64,000 nucleotides of DNA, taken from a bacterium (GTDB lineage: Bacteria; Planctomycetota; Planctomycetia; Isosphaerales; Isosphaeraceae). Where the stretch lies: contig WGMM01000016.1 in the NCBI GenBank assembly GCA_016125085.1, positions 1 through 64,000 of the forward strand, given 5' to 3'. The position numbers were made by a program, and so were the translations under genes. Each line of letters starts with the position of its first letter. Positions within the stretch are counted from its first letter, which is position 1. Of the stretch, positions 7,672-16,823 are shown in pieces. Below the pieces are notes generated by a model that saw only the letters and a program-made list of their open reading frames with translations, searched no databases and had not been told where the DNA came from.

Positions 7672-9147
7672 TCATCGATTCTTCGCCCATTGCCGCAGCG
7701 CCTCTCCAAGCTCCGCGATCACGCCTGCCTTCGTCGGGTCGTCAGCCAGGTTCTTCGTCTCGTGCGGGTCGTTTTTCAGGTCATACAGAAACGGCCCCTT
7801 CGTCGGATTGATGATCCGGTTGAGCGGGTCGCCGCCGACCGGCTCGACGGCCGACTTTGCGGCCACTTCCGTGGGCAGGATCAACTTCCAGTCGCCACGC
7901 CGGATCCAGCGATAGGTCGTATCGATCTCCGGCTCACCCAGCTTCGTGGCCGTGTGCAGGAACAGTTCGCCGAAGATCCTGTCGCGCGGCAGTTTCGGGC
8001 TTCTGCCGGTCGAAACGTTCAGCAGACTCATGCCCTGTAAACTCCTGGCCACGTAGGAGAGCCCGGCGATATCCAGCAGAGTGGGCACGACATCGAGCGA
8101 CGAGACCAGGTCTTCATGGTCTTTAGCCTCGGTGTGCCCCGGCCAGGAGAGCAGCACCGGAGTTCGCAGGCCGCCGTCGAAGGGCGAATTTTTCGATTTC
8201 ACGCCGTACGCGGATCTTTCGCCGGCCTGGGGTACCGCCCAGCCGTTGTCGACGATGAACAGGATCGCCGTATTTTCCGTCAGTTTGCGGTCTTCGAGCA
8301 TCTTCAGCAGTTCGGCGACCGAATCGTCGAACCAGCGGATCGTGGCATAATAGGCCTGCGTGGCCTTGTCCAGGCCTTTGTCTGCGAATGCGTCGAGATA
8401 CTTCTGCGGCGGGTTGTGCGGCGTATGCGGCAGCATCGGGGCGTACCACAGGAAGAACGGCGAACCGGCGGAATCGTCGAGAAATTTGGCGATCGGCTCC
8501 ATCGACGTCCGCCCGATCGTCAGACCTGTATCACCGTGGCGGCCCTTGACGGTCATGCCGTCGGTGAAACCGGCGTTGGCGTAATGGCCTTCCCAGAATT
8601 TACCTGTCTGAAAGCTGCGGTAACCCGCAGTGGCCAGAATCCGGGGCAGTGCCGGCGAGCGCGCGATGAAGGGGTGCACGGAATCGCGTGAAAACCCCTT
8701 CGGCGGATCATTGAAACAGATCATGTGCTCGTGCGCGTACTGGCCGGTCAAGAGCGTCGCCAGGCTGGCGCGGCACAGCGATGTCGGAACGTAACCGTTG
8801 GTGAATCGGGCCGATTTCGCGGCCAGGGCGTCGATCGCGGGCGTTTTTACGAGCGGGTGCCCCATGAATCCGAAGTCTGTCCAGGACTGATCATCGGCGA
8901 TAATGAGCACCAGGTTAGGCTTGCGAACTTGCGCTGGCTGCGCGTCTTCCGTGGGTTTCGGCAACGGTGCGACAGGTGCCGGACCAGCTTCTTTGCGGGC
9001 AGGGGCCTTCGCCTGGATGGCTTTCTTTTCCTGCTGAGCGACCGCGGAAGAATATCCCGGGCCAGCCGACAGGCAGCACGCCCAGAGAACGGCGGCGAAA
9101 TGTGCCGCTCGCAGTTGGCCCTGATTTCCGAAAATCATGATTCGCAT
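7672..9147 (-). CDS. Secreted sulfatase (alkaline-phosphatase superfamily), variant active site
   Basis: 491 residues with an N-terminal signal-like segment (to about residue 38) and a Lys/Pro/Ala linker. The sulfatase fold starts at 'KPNLVLIIADDQSWTDFGFM' (metal-binding Asp pair), followed by the nucleophile region 'SLCRASLATLLTG' (about residues 123-135), 'YRSFQTGKFWEGHY' and 'LFIVDNGWAVP'. Classical sulfatases have C/S-x-P-x-R before the x4-TG; here it reads C-R-A-S-L, which lacks both Pro and Arg at the usual places, so formylglycine conversion and substrate choice may differ. It probably cleaves a sulfated polysaccharide in the periplasm. The second sulfatase at 26450-28216 has the canonical motif. 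Confidence 0.9.
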   Translation of the reverse strand: MRIMIFGNQGQLRAAHFAAVLWACCLSAGPGYSSAVAQQEKKAIQAKAPARKEAGPAPVAPLPKPTEDAQPAQVRKPNLVLIIADDQSWTDFGFMGHPLVKTPAIDALAAKSARFTNGYVPTSLCRASLATLLTGQYAHEHMICFNDPPKGFSRDSVHPFIARSPALPRILATAGYRSFQTGKFWEGHYANAGFTDGMTVKGRHGDTGLTIGRTSMEPIAKFLDDSAGSPFFLWYAPMLPHTPHNPPQKYLDAFADKGLDKATQAYYATIRWFDDSVAELLKMLEDRKLTENTAILFIVDNGWAVPQAGERSAYGVKSKNSPFDGGLRTPVLLSWPGHTEAKDHEDLVSSLDVVPTLLDIAGLSYVARSLQGMSLLNVSTGRSPKLPRDRIFGELFLHTATKLGEPEIDTTYRWIRRGDWKLILPTEVAAKSAVEPVGGDPLNRIINPTKGPFLYDLKNDPHETKNLADDPTKAGVIAELGEALRQWAKNR

Positions 9148-9479
9148 CGGTCAAGAAACTCCCTGGCGGCTCGAGTCGATTTTGCCCGAAGGATTGGGCA
9201 GGAGTGGTGGGGCTGACGATTTTCGCTCATTTCGAGGGCGAAATACAGAACCTCGGCTCGGCAGTCACCCTTCGCCAGTCACGGATTTCCGTCCTGCATC
9301 ACATCATACGGAGGGAAAAGATCCTCCGGTCCATAGCGTAATCGAAGCGAAAGAGGCGACGGGCCACGGCTCCTGATCGACGAACGTCATGGCACGAACA
9401 AAAGAAAAAACCCGGCATCCGCAAAGGGAAACCGGGTCGATTCGCAATTCCTGGAGACTGAAGAGAAAACCGCGTGATC
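9148..9479. other. Intergenic region, no gene recognised
   Basis: About 330 bases between the start of the sulfatase gene and the stop of the repeat-protein gene. The sulfatase promoter should be here, but no clear promoter boxes, RNA gene or terminator hairpin with a T-run were identified. Confidence 0.35.
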
Positions 9480-10313
9480 TCAGGACTTGGGCTGGTCCTT
9501 CTTCTCTTCGGCGGGCTTGGCTTCTTCCTTCTTGGCCTCAGCAGGCTTGGCTTCTTCCTTCTTCGGCTCTTCTTTCTTGGCCTCAGCAGGTTTGGCTTCT
9601 TCCTTCTTCGGCTCTTCCTTCTTGGCCTCAGCAGGTTTGGCTTCTTCCTTCTTCGGCTCTTCCTTCTTCGCTTCGGCGGCCTTCTTGGCTTCGTCAGCCT
9701 TACGGGCTGCGTCGGCGGCCTTGGCGGCACGTGCCTGGGCCACGTAGGTGTTCAGCATGTTGGTCCGCTTTTCGTACCAGTCGCTCAAGCCCTTGGCCGG
9801 CTGAATGATACGAACGTCGCTTGGCGGATTGATCGTCAGGCCCGAGAGTTCGTCGGACTTCTTGCCATGGCCGGTGAACCAGGCACCGAAAACTTCCGGG
9901 CTCACGCCCAGGCGCTCGGCGGCGGGCTTCTTCAGTTCACGCAGATCAGTCGCCCGGCCGGTGATGAGCAGGTCGAGGATCGGCGGCTGATCGATGGTCG
10001 TTTCGACAAGGCCAGCGTCTTCGGCTTCGACGATCAGTTCCGCAATGGCTTTGCGGGCGGCTTCGAGCTTGGCTTCCACCTCAGGCGTGATGGGCTTCAG
10101 CGGGGCTTCTTCGACCTTCGGTGCGGCCTTGGGCTCTTCCTTCGGCTTCACTTCTTCCTTCGGCTTCGCTTCTTCCTTCGGCGTTTCGGTCTTGGGGGGC
10201 TCGGCTGGTGCCGCCGGCTTGGCTTCCGTTTTCGCCGGATCCTGAGCGGAGAGGCTTGTGAGAACGGTCAGACTGAAGAACGCGAACAGCAAAGAGATGG
10301 AAAAGCGTTTCAC
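9480..10313 (-). CDS. Exported Lys/Glu/Ala/Pro repeat protein, GTG start
   Basis: 277 residues. The start is a GTG at 10313, giving V-K-R-F-S-I-S as the first residues. It is preceded by AGGAG, and a clean signal peptide ('ISLLFAFFSLTVLTSLSAQ') follows directly; upstream in-frame ATGs would bury that signal. Residues about 25-75 are a low-complexity K/E/P/A stretch. A globular centre (about 80-195) contains 'AERLGVSPEVFGAWFTGHGK', and the C-terminal 75 residues are three near-perfect 15-residue units of A-E-A-K-K-E-E-P-K-K-E-E-A-K-P type. It is probably a periplasmic or wall-bound protein with flexible charged arms. The function is unknown. Confidence 0.8.
   Translation of the reverse strand: MKRFSISLLFAFFSLTVLTSLSAQDPAKTEAKPAAPAEPPKTETPKEEAKPKEEVKPKEEPKAAPKVEEAPLKPITPEVEAKLEAARKAIAELIVEAEDAGLVETTIDQPPILDLLITGRATDLRELKKPAAERLGVSPEVFGAWFTGHGKKSDELSGLTINPPSDVRIIQPAKGLSDWYEKRTNMLNTYVAQARAAKAADAARKADEAKKAAEAKKEEPKKEEAKPAEAKKEEPKKEEAKPAEAKKEEPKKEEAKPAEAKKEEAKPAEEKKDQPKS
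9510..9670. repeat. 45-bp in-frame tandem repeat
   Basis: At least three successive, nearly identical 45-base units (core TTGGCTTCTTCCTTCTTCGG) encode the 15-residue Lys/Glu-rich repeat at the C-terminus of the 9480-10313 protein. The repeat number is likely to vary between strains through slippage or recombination. Confidence 0.8.
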
Positions 10314-10502
10314 GGAGATCGCTCCTGGGGCCACGAATGGTGAGTCATGAGGGCGTGTGCGGCACGACCGATACGCAGGCACAAGCCTGGTTCGATTTAT
10401 GCCGCTGCGCCGAATGCACGTTATCTTAATCTCGGACCGGCGCTCCTCGCTAGTCGGAAGTCGTCCGGCTGTCCGTTCCGGCTTTGGTCCACAAGCCGCC
10501 GA

Positions 10503-10730
10503 TCATTCGTCGGGGAGGTGAGTGGACCGGTGAGTTTCGACGGAAACCTCCACCATCGCTCCATCCGTGTCGTAGTCGCTGCGGAGAATTCCGATGATTT
10601 CGCCGTCTTCGTTGCGCAGCAGGTCGGTCGAATCGTCGTATGGTTCACTTTGGACTTCACCGCCCGGATTGCCGAAGAAAATCATGACGGTGCGGTTATC
10701 CGGGTCGTGAACGACTTTGATCTGTGCCAT
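10503..10730 (-). CDS. DUF2283-like small protein
   Basis: 75 residues, with GGAGG thirteen bases before the ATG at 10730. The sequence 'MAQIKVVHDPDNRTVMIFFG' followed by 'EDGEIIGILRSDYDTDGAMV' resembles the DUF2283 pattern (short beta-rich proteins with an E-D-G-x-I-I-G-I segment). The biochemical role of this family is unknown. It is monocistronic, facing away from the SprT-like gene. Confidence 0.6.
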   Translation of the reverse strand: MAQIKVVHDPDNRTVMIFFGNPGGEVQSEPYDDSTDLLRNEDGEIIGILRSDYDTDGAMVEVSVETHRSTHLPDE

Positions 10731-10951
10731 GTCCGATCATCCTCCATGTTTCGCCTGATCCGGCGCCATCCGGATCAGAGGCTGCGGCTCATAAGAAGTA
10801 CAGGGTGACTTCCGCGCCACGGTCGCTTATGATACGTGACACAGCCGATCGGGCAAGGCAACTCTCAAGATTAATCGCTTCGCAAGTTGCGGGTGGCATG
10901 AATGCATGTCCCGCAATCTCCGAAGTTTGAGAGGACGGAGCGAGCGGGACC

Positions 10952-11773
10952 ATGAGCGACGCTGCCAGACGTCATCCGAAATCGCCTGCCGCCCATGATT
11001 CGGCGACCACCCTTCAGACACTGCTGCTGGAGACCCGGATCGAAGAACGGGCCCGCGACCAGGCATTCCGCCAGGTCTATGAAACGGTGCTGGGAAGTTC
11101 GACGTATCTTGGCGATAAGCCGAACTTTACGCGCATCGGCACGAACGACCTCGCCCGTATGTTCGACCTGTATGACCGGATCTTCCTCGGTGGAGAAGTC
11201 CGCCGGGCGCTCATGGCCCAGAATTCGAAGCTGGAGTTCGCTCTTTCCCGTCGGCTGACACGATCCGGCGGACAGACCAAACGCACCCGCCCAAGCCGCA
11301 GTCAGGCATTTTCGCCCGCTCAGTACGAAATCGCCGTCTCCGTACCCGTGCTGTTCGCCACGTTCGGCGATGTGGACCGCCCAATCCGCGCCTGCGGAAG
11401 GCTTTGCTACGACCGGCTCGAAGCCCTGCAGCGGATCATGGAGCACGAACTGCTGCACCTGGCCGAAATGCTCGGCTGGGATCGTTCGAACTGTTCCGCC
11501 AACAGGTTCCGTAATCTGGCGACGAACATCTTCGGGCACACCGAAAGCCACCACCAGATGATCACGCCACAAGAGCGTGCCATGGTTCAATTCGGCGTCA
11601 AGCCTGGCTCACGCGTCTCGTTCGACTGGGAAGGCAAACAGCTTTACGGCATCGTGAACTCGATTCGCCGCAGGGCCACCGTGCTGGTGCCGAGCGCCCA
11701 GGGCACCCCCTACAGCGACGGCCGGCGATACGACAAATTTTACGTGCCCGTAGAATGTCTCAAACCCGTTTGA
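10952..11773 (+). CDS. SprT-like domain protein with HExxH motif
   Basis: 273 residues. A helical N-terminus is followed by a SprT-like core (about 60-200): 'LYDRIFLGGEVRRALMAQNS', then 'RIMEHELLHLAEMLGW', which contains the zinc-protease motif H-E-L-L-H, and a later 'FGHTESHHQMI' that could give the third metal ligand. The C-terminal 70 residues contain 'GSRVSFDWEGKQLYGIVNSI', a small SH3-like or KOW-like beta barrel. SprT-like proteins include DNA-protein crosslink proteases, but many bacterial members are uncharacterised. No signal peptide is present, so the protein is probably cytoplasmic. Confidence 0.8.
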   Translation: MSDAARRHPKSPAAHDSATTLQTLLLETRIEERARDQAFRQVYETVLGSSTYLGDKPNFTRIGTNDLARMFDLYDRIFLGGEVRRALMAQNSKLEFALSRRLTRSGGQTKRTRPSRSQAFSPAQYEIAVSVPVLFATFGDVDRPIRACGRLCYDRLEALQRIMEHELLHLAEMLGWDRSNCSANRFRNLATNIFGHTESHHQMITPQERAMVQFGVKPGSRVSFDWEGKQLYGIVNSIRRRATVLVPSAQGTPYSDGRRYDKFYVPVECLKPV

Positions 11774-12090
11774 GATCCCAAGTTCTTCTTTTGGTCGTAA
11801 GCAATTGAATGAAAGAGGCTTAGAATGTGATGCGCGGAATGCCGGATACATTCGCTTCCTCAAAATTGCCTGTTCGGTTCAGCTTTTCCGAATTCCGTAA
11901 GGGTTCGTGTCGATTCAATTTGAGTCATGTCGATTTCCACGAATGCGCTCGGAATGTCGAGACAATCGACAATCCCGTTGCAATCGGGTCGAAAGGACTT
12001 CGGAAACTGTTCGCCTGGGCCAGGTGCTGGCGATGCGGGGAGCGGTCGATTTTGGAACCACTCGAACGACGGCCGATTCATCGGCGAGCC
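11774..12090. other. Intergenic region before the esterase gene
   Basis: About 315 bases. The reading frame of the downstream esterase stays open back to 11827, but that part encodes no signal peptide or recognisable domain and is therefore left outside the gene. No promoter or RNA was identified. Confidence 0.35.
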
Positions 12091-13020
12091 ATGAACTTGC
12101 GGATCCTTGCGGCGACTTCCGCCGCATGGTGTTCGTTGCCACGCGCTCAGGCGTCGTTCTGTCCGGCAGTCGCCGGCAGCCCGTTCGAACTCGAAATCCA
12201 GGCCGATGGCGCTCGCCGCACCGCAATTTGCTACGTACCGAACCGGTATGACCCGAACTTCGCCTGGCCACTCGTCATGGCTTTTCATCCGTATCTCCAG
12301 CCGAATCGTTCGTGGGCGCGATACGTCGAATCTCACTCAGCTGCGGAGCGGCACGGCTACATTCTGGTTATGCCCAGGGGCACGGGGCCTTTGTGCTTCC
12401 GGTCGTTCCGTAACGATCCTGTGAATCAGAAACGCAAGCCGGATGATGTCGCATTCGTGACCGCTCTGACCGAAACTCTGGCGGCTCGGTTAAGTATTGA
12501 CCGTTCGAGGATTTATGCCATCGGCCATTCGAACGGTGCCATGTTCGCACATACGCTGGCGGCTTATCTGCCTGGTTTTCTGGCCGGGATCGTGGCCGTT
12601 TCCGGGCCGCCGGCTGTCGAACTGGAACTGAACACGGCTCCGACGCCCGTGATGATGGTACATGGTGCTGAGGACCGCATTACGCCCTGGACCGGGCCTT
12701 CACGATTCACGCCCCGGTTCGCTCGATTCGTCGATGTGGATACGACGCTCGAACGGTGGCGCCGGATCAATGGGGCGGTCGCAGAGGCCGCTATCAGTCA
12801 GTTCGACCGACCTGGCGACCGTACGAGTATCCTGCGATACGACTGGCCCGCCCCGCCGGCCACAGCGGAAACCGTCCTCCTGCGAGTGGAAAACGGCGGC
12901 CACCGCTGGCCGGATCCTCAGAAGAAGCTCTATTTTCCGTTCACGGGCGAGCAATCGCAGGATATCGAAATGTTCGACGTCGCCTGGGATTTCCTCAGCC
13001 GTCAGCGCCGCGGGGCCTGA
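12091..13020 (+). CDS. Secreted alpha/beta-hydrolase esterase, LpqC/PHB-depolymerase type
   Basis: 309 residues from the ATG at 12091, chosen because it places a signal peptide ('LAATSAAWCSLPRAQA') at the start. The fold is that of LpqC, feruloyl-esterase and poly(3-hydroxybutyrate) depolymerase proteins: 'RYDPNFAWPLVMAFHPYLQP', nucleophile elbow 'IYAIGHSNGAMFA' (G-H-S-N-G), acid region 'VMMVHGAEDRITPW' and catalytic His in 'VENGGHRWPDPQ'. All triad candidates are present. It should hydrolyse an ester outside the cytoplasm; the substrate cannot be told. The earlier open frame from 11827 is not needed. Confidence 0.85.
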   Translation: MNLRILAATSAAWCSLPRAQASFCPAVAGSPFELEIQADGARRTAICYVPNRYDPNFAWPLVMAFHPYLQPNRSWARYVESHSAAERHGYILVMPRGTGPLCFRSFRNDPVNQKRKPDDVAFVTALTETLAARLSIDRSRIYAIGHSNGAMFAHTLAAYLPGFLAGIVAVSGPPAVELELNTAPTPVMMVHGAEDRITPWTGPSRFTPRFARFVDVDTTLERWRRINGAVAEAAISQFDRPGDRTSILRYDWPAPPATAETVLLRVENGGHRWPDPQKKLYFPFTGEQSQDIEMFDVAWDFLSRQRRGA

Positions 13021-13050
13021 TCGCCCGGCGCTGATTGCGGATTCGCCAGC

Positions 13051-13635
13051 TTAATTCGGCACAGGCAGATCGATCTCAATGACTTCGTCCACCGTCGATT
13101 TGCCAGCCGCTTTGACTTCGGTGAGGGAACGGACAATCTGGCCCGGCATCTCCTGACTGATCCAGGTGCGGGTCGTGGCCGGCCCGGCTTCCGTCGTCGC
13201 ACGGCTTTCGTACCACTCGGTTTCGTAGGTTTTTCCGAGCAGGTCGAACTTCTCGGTTCCGGCTTCCGCGATGCCGGCGGGTTTACCGACCTTCGATGGA
13301 TCGGCCCCGGGCAGGAGCGGAAAATACCGCTTGATCGTGGTTTCGACGAAATCGTCGGGGTTCGGCTTCGGCTCACCGGCGACGGCGAAACTTTTGCGGA
13401 TGACGACGGCCTTGTCGTCCTTTTTCATCAGCACGGTCGTCGTTTCGACCGTCGATGAGACCATGCCCTTGATTTTCGTGACCGAACGCATCGTCACACG
13501 CGTACCGACCGGGAATTTCGACCAGTTCACCCAGGCGGGATGTTCGATCTGATCCGCTGCGATTCTTGGAAAGCAGTTCTGCAGGATCACCAGAGCGAGC
13601 AGGGGGATGCAGGTTTTCGAAAGGAATTCAGGCAT
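13051..13635 (-). CDS. Hypothetical exported protein
   Basis: 194 residues with a signal peptide (residues 1-27, 'TCIPLLALVILQNCFPRIAA'). The mature part begins 'IEHPAWVNWSKFPVGTRVTM' and continues with alternating beta-like sequence, ending in 'VDEVIEIDLPVPN'. I recognise the general type (short planctomycete periplasmic proteins starting near H-P-A-W) but know no function. There are no cysteines in the mature part and no anchor. It is convergent with the esterase gene, 30 bases from its stop. Confidence 0.7.
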   Translation of the reverse strand: MPEFLSKTCIPLLALVILQNCFPRIAADQIEHPAWVNWSKFPVGTRVTMRSVTKIKGMVSSTVETTTVLMKKDDKAVVIRKSFAVAGEPKPNPDDFVETTIKRYFPLLPGADPSKVGKPAGIAEAGTEKFDLLGKTYETEWYESRATTEAGPATTRTWISQEMPGQIVRSLTEVKAAGKSTVDEVIEIDLPVPN

Positions 13636-13916
13636 GGTGCGGGCTTCTTTCGTCGAGTGGCATCGGACAGAACGGACTTCGGCCGGATCGGATTCGTCAG
13701 GTGCATGGATTTTTCCCGGACAGCGTGAATAAGCCGCGATCGAACGATGTCGAAACCATGAAATCTCATGCGATTCCTGTGGGTCGCTCCTAATTTCACC
13801 GGCAATTCATGAGCCGTTCATCGAATTCTCCGTGGTGGACACCACAATTCCGGTCGACCGATCACGAACTGTCACGGATCGGAAGTGCGGTTCCATGCAT
13901 CCTGGAGTGTTTCCGA

Positions 13917-15038
13917 ATGTCAGTCTCAAAACCCGAATCGACGAGACGATCGGCTTTCACGCTGATCGAATTGCTGGTCGTAATCGCCATCATCGCCGTT
14001 CTGATTTCGCTTCTTCTGCCGGCCGTGCAATCGGCACGCGAAGCCGCCCGCCGGGCCCAGTGCGTCAACAATCTCAAGCAGATCGGCCTGGGCTTCATGA
14101 ATTTCGAAAGTGCCTTCAGCCATCTCCCGCAAGGGCCTTATGACGGCGACCCGAACGCCGTGACCGCCGGCGGCGCGCCTGACCCCAACGGCTACAACTA
14201 CGACGAAGATCCGACCAAGTCCTATGGATCGACCACCTGCTGCAACGCCGCTCACCCGGACGGCTGGAACCACTTCTTCCGGATTATGCCGTTCATGGAA
14301 CAGCAGCAGGTTTATAACGTCGCCAACTTCGACGCCCCCCGCATCCACGCTGGCCGTCCGGCGAACATCAACGGCGAAGACACCGTCGCTCGCGTCGGCA
14401 TCGCGGCCTTCTATTGCCCGACCCGCCGTGCCGTTCAGGGCTACGGAACCACTCCGACCTTCCGCAACGATTACGCCGGAAACGCCGGCTTCTTCCAGGG
14501 GCAGGCTTACGAATGCACGTCGAATGCGACGGCTTTCATCCCGCCGGCTCCCAACGGCCTGGGGCCGATGGCTGACGAACGTTCAACTCCGAACCTGGGT
14601 AACACCGGCGGCCGCAAGGGCGCGATCGTGTGGAGCGGCCGGGGTGCCAAGCGTCGTCTGAGCGATTTCACGGACGGCACGTCCAATTCGATCCTCGTCG
14701 CCGAAAAAAGCCTGCCGCCCAGCCGCCACGGTTCTGACGGCGGCGACAACGAACGCTGGAACAACTCAGGTTGGGACGAAGACAACATTCGCTATCACTT
14801 CGTTCCGGTTTCTGACTTCACCGCTCCTAGACTCAATGGTCAATGCTCCACGCCTCCTAACCCGAACACGGGTGGTACTCTCTGGCGGCGGATGTTCGGC
14901 AGCTCCCACCCCGGCGGCCTGAACGCGGTCTTCGGCGACGGGTCCGTGAAGTTTCTCAAATTCACCATCGACCCCGGCACGTTCCGCAAGCTCAGCGTGA
15001 TCGACGACAACGAGCCGATCAGCGCGGATTCGTATTGA
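13917..15038 (+). CDS. DUF1559 protein with prepilin-type N-terminus
   Basis: 373 residues from the ATG at 13917, which has CTGGAG about ten bases upstream. Residues 13-40 carry the type II/IV prepilin signal '[20 protein letters not shown]', with Glu at +5 after the cleavage site, followed by '[20 protein letters not shown]', the hallmark of the planctomycete DUF1559 family. The C-terminus has the typical '[20 protein letters not shown]' (H-x-G-G-x-N-x-x-x-x-D-G-S) motif. The protein should be processed by a prepilin peptidase and form pseudopilin-like structures or be surface-exposed. It is probably cotranscribed with the small lipoprotein downstream. Confidence 0.95.
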   Translation: MSVSKPESTRRSAFTLIELLVVIAIIAVLISLLLPAVQSAREAARRAQCVNNLKQIGLGFMNFESAFSHLPQGPYDGDPNAVTAGGAPDPNGYNYDEDPTKSYGSTTCCNAAHPDGWNHFFRIMPFMEQQQVYNVANFDAPRIHAGRPANINGEDTVARVGIAAFYCPTRRAVQGYGTTPTFRNDYAGNAGFFQGQAYECTSNATAFIPPAPNGLGPMADERSTPNLGNTGGRKGAIVWSGRGAKRRLSDFTDGTSNSILVAEKSLPPSRHGSDGGDNERWNNSGWDEDNIRYHFVPVSDFTAPRLNGQCSTPPNPNTGGTLWRRMFGSSHPGGLNAVFGDGSVKFLKFTIDPGTFRKLSVIDDNEPISADSY

Positions 15039-15069
15039 TCAAATTCCTGCAACGACGAAAGTGGATCGA

Positions 15070-15282
15070 ATGACGATGCGATATCGCCAGGCTGTTTGCG
15101 TGTCTCTGATCAGCGCGGTTTTGGCCGGTTGCGGCTCCGGTGCCGGAGACGTTCCGACCGACCCCAGCCAGCTCAAACCTTTGACCGAAGCCGAAAAGGC
15201 CGAGATCAAGAAGCAGGACGAAGCCGTGGCTGAAGAAGAAGGCGCGGGGCAAAAGCTCGACTTCCGCAAGAAATCGAAGTGA
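15070..15282 (+). CDS. Small lipoprotein paired with DUF1559 gene
   Basis: About 70 residues. The signal 'YRQAVCVSLISAVLAGCGSG' contains a lipobox L-A-G-C, so the mature protein is a lipid-anchored peptide of about 50 residues, rich in Glu, Lys and Ala ('LTEAEKAEIKKQDEAVAEEE'). ATG codons at 15070 and 15076 and a GTG at 15061 are all possible starts; 15070 is a compromise. Small lipoproteins directly after DUF1559 genes are common in planctomycetes. Their role is unknown. A terminator follows about 45 bases after the stop. Confidence 0.8.
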   Translation: MTMRYRQAVCVSLISAVLAGCGSGAGDVPTDPSQLKPLTEAEKAEIKKQDEAVAEEEGAGQKLDFRKKSK

Positions 15283-15328
15283 TTCACCCCCGTTGATCGT
15301 TGGCTCAATGAGCCTCGATACCCAGGAG

Positions 15329-15366
15329 AGACGTGCTTTTCCGGCAAGGAGAAGCACGTCTTTTCC
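15329..15366 (+). terminator. Rho-independent terminator
   Basis: AGACGTGCTT at 15329-15338 pairs with AAGCACGTCT at 15352-15361 and is followed by TTT. It closes the DUF1559-lipoprotein unit. Confidence 0.85.
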
Positions 15367-15524
15367 ATTTCGGAATTTCCCGGTTCCTCGCGGGAAGCCT
15401 GGTCCCCGGGAAACGCAGTCTCGCAGTCGATGGGCTTCGCTTGACGCATTCGTCCGAAAACGGCTAGGATCAGCTTGTCGTCGGCATGGAATAACTTAAG
15501 TCGATTCCGAAGGAACGAGCACCA

Positions 15525-16301
15525 GTGAACATTCTTCTCGCGAATGACGACGGCGTTTTCGCTCCGGGCTTGCGAGCCCTGCGTCAGGAACTGACGCATC
15601 TGGGGAAAGTCACGGTGGTGGCCCCGATGCAGGAGCAGTCGGGGGTGGGCCATTCGATTTCGATTCTCGAGCCGCTCGTCGTCAAAGCTGTGGACGACGC
15701 CGATGGATCGCCCCTGGGCTGGGCCGTGGAGGGTAGCCCTGCCGATTGCGTCAAGCTTGCCGTCTATCAGCTTCTCGACCAACCGCCGGATCTGATCGTC
15801 TCGGGCATCAACGCCGGAGCCAACGCCGGCATCAACGTGCTGTATTCCGGCACGGTCGCCGCGGCGATCGAAGGCTCGTTCTTCGGCATCACATCGATCG
15901 CCGTAAGCCTGGAATTCGCTGAGCATTTCGATTATCCGAAAGCTGCCCGCACGGCGGTGGACGTCATCCGCAAGATCCTGGCCAACCGGCCGCCTAAGGG
16001 CAGCCTTTTCAACGTGAACCTGCCCAGCCACGTGCGGGGCGAGCCGCGCGGGATCAAGGTCGTCCCGATGGGTATGGGCCGCTATGGCGAAGGCTTCGAG
16101 AAACGGCTCGACCCCCGCGGCCGGACCTATTTCTGGATGACTTACGCACCGCCGTATAACCTGGAAGGCCCGGAAACGGACGTGACCGCTCTGACGGAAA
16201 ACTACGTGACGGTGACGCCCCTGCAATTCGATATGACCAAGCACGAAGCCCTGCCGGGCATGTCCGACTGGAATCTGACGCTGCCGCACGACGAACCCTG
16301 A
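15525..16301 (+). CDS. surE: 5'-nucleotidase SurE
   Basis: 258 residues with a GTG start at 15525 preceded by GAAGGAACGAG. The N-terminus 'MNILLANDDGVFAPGLRAL' has the SurE metal-binding N-D-D-G motif, followed by 'VVAPMQEQSGVGHSISI' and 'VEGSPADCVKLAVYQLL' and 'VSGINAGANAGINVLYSGTV', all of which are diagnostic. SurE is a cytoplasmic, divalent-metal-dependent phosphatase of nucleoside 5'- and 3'-monophosphates that is linked to stationary-phase survival. Length and motifs are complete. It appears monocistronic and convergent with the VOC gene. Confidence 0.97.
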   Translation: MNILLANDDGVFAPGLRALRQELTHLGKVTVVAPMQEQSGVGHSISILEPLVVKAVDDADGSPLGWAVEGSPADCVKLAVYQLLDQPPDLIVSGINAGANAGINVLYSGTVAAAIEGSFFGITSIAVSLEFAEHFDYPKAARTAVDVIRKILANRPPKGSLFNVNLPSHVRGEPRGIKVVPMGMGRYGEGFEKRLDPRGRTYFWMTYAPPYNLEGPETDVTALTENYVTVTPLQFDMTKHEALPGMSDWNLTLPHDEP

Positions 16302-16418
16302 ATTTCGAACGCCTGATGTCCGAGTTCGATGGATATCACGCCCAGGAAGGCGGTTGGGATCGTTCGGGCTCGAGAGCGGTACGTCCAGGTCGATCCCCAA
16401 AACCCGATGCGGTTCGGA

Positions 16419-16823
16419 CTACCATTTTGCGTTTTGCAACACGATTCGGTAGCCGTCCGGATCCGCGAAAGTCTTGCCGTTCCTGTCCCAATAGGGGTTG
16501 AATGACTTTACGGATTCGTATCCGGCATTTTCCAGTCGAGCGATCGCCTGCTTCCATTCGCCGTCATCAGGCAGATAAAAGACAAGCAGGTTGTCTTCTG
16601 TAGGGGCTCGGCCGACCTCGTGCCCGGACTTTCTCGTGAATTCAAGATGGTATGCCGCTCCTTTGCGGCCCAGCATGACACCGTCGAACCCGTCGTGGTC
16701 TTCGAATTCGTAGAGAATGTCGAACCCAAGACCTTGTTCGTAAAATCGAACTACGGCGATCAAATCGTCCGTCGGACGAGCCACTCTCAGGTGTGCCATT
16801 CCCAAATCAGGCAATTGGTCCAT
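16419..16823 (-). CDS. VOC (glyoxalase/bleomycin-resistance) family protein
   Basis: 134 residues from the ATG at 16823, with GAGGTG six bases upstream; an earlier ATG at 16919 would add a leader with no family similarity. It shows the paired beta-alpha-beta-beta-beta modules of the VOC fold: 'MAHLRVARPTDDLIAVVRFY', 'GLGFDILYEFEDHDGFDGVM', 'YHLEFTRKSGHEVGRAPTED' and 'GKTFADPDGYRIVLQN'. His near residue 11, Glu in 'HLEF' and a C-terminal D-P-D-G-Y-R motif could bind a metal. The substrate is unknown. Confidence 0.9.
   Translation of the reverse strand: MDQLPDLGMAHLRVARPTDDLIAVVRFYEQGLGFDILYEFEDHDGFDGVMLGRKGAAYHLEFTRKSGHEVGRAPTEDNLLVFYLPDDGEWKQAIARLENAGYESVKSFNPYWDRNGKTFADPDGYRIVLQNAKW

Noticed and set aside
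9474..10343. Plus-strand hydrophobic frame opposite the Lys/Glu/Ala repeat protein
   Set aside because: Its Leu/Phe/Gly repeats are the complement of the Lys/Glu-rich repeat; the minus-strand frame has a signal peptide and ribosome site.
15039..16400. 453-codon minus-strand frame opposite the lipoprotein and surE genes
   Set aside because: surE and the lipoprotein are strongly supported on the plus strand; the antisense product has no family features.
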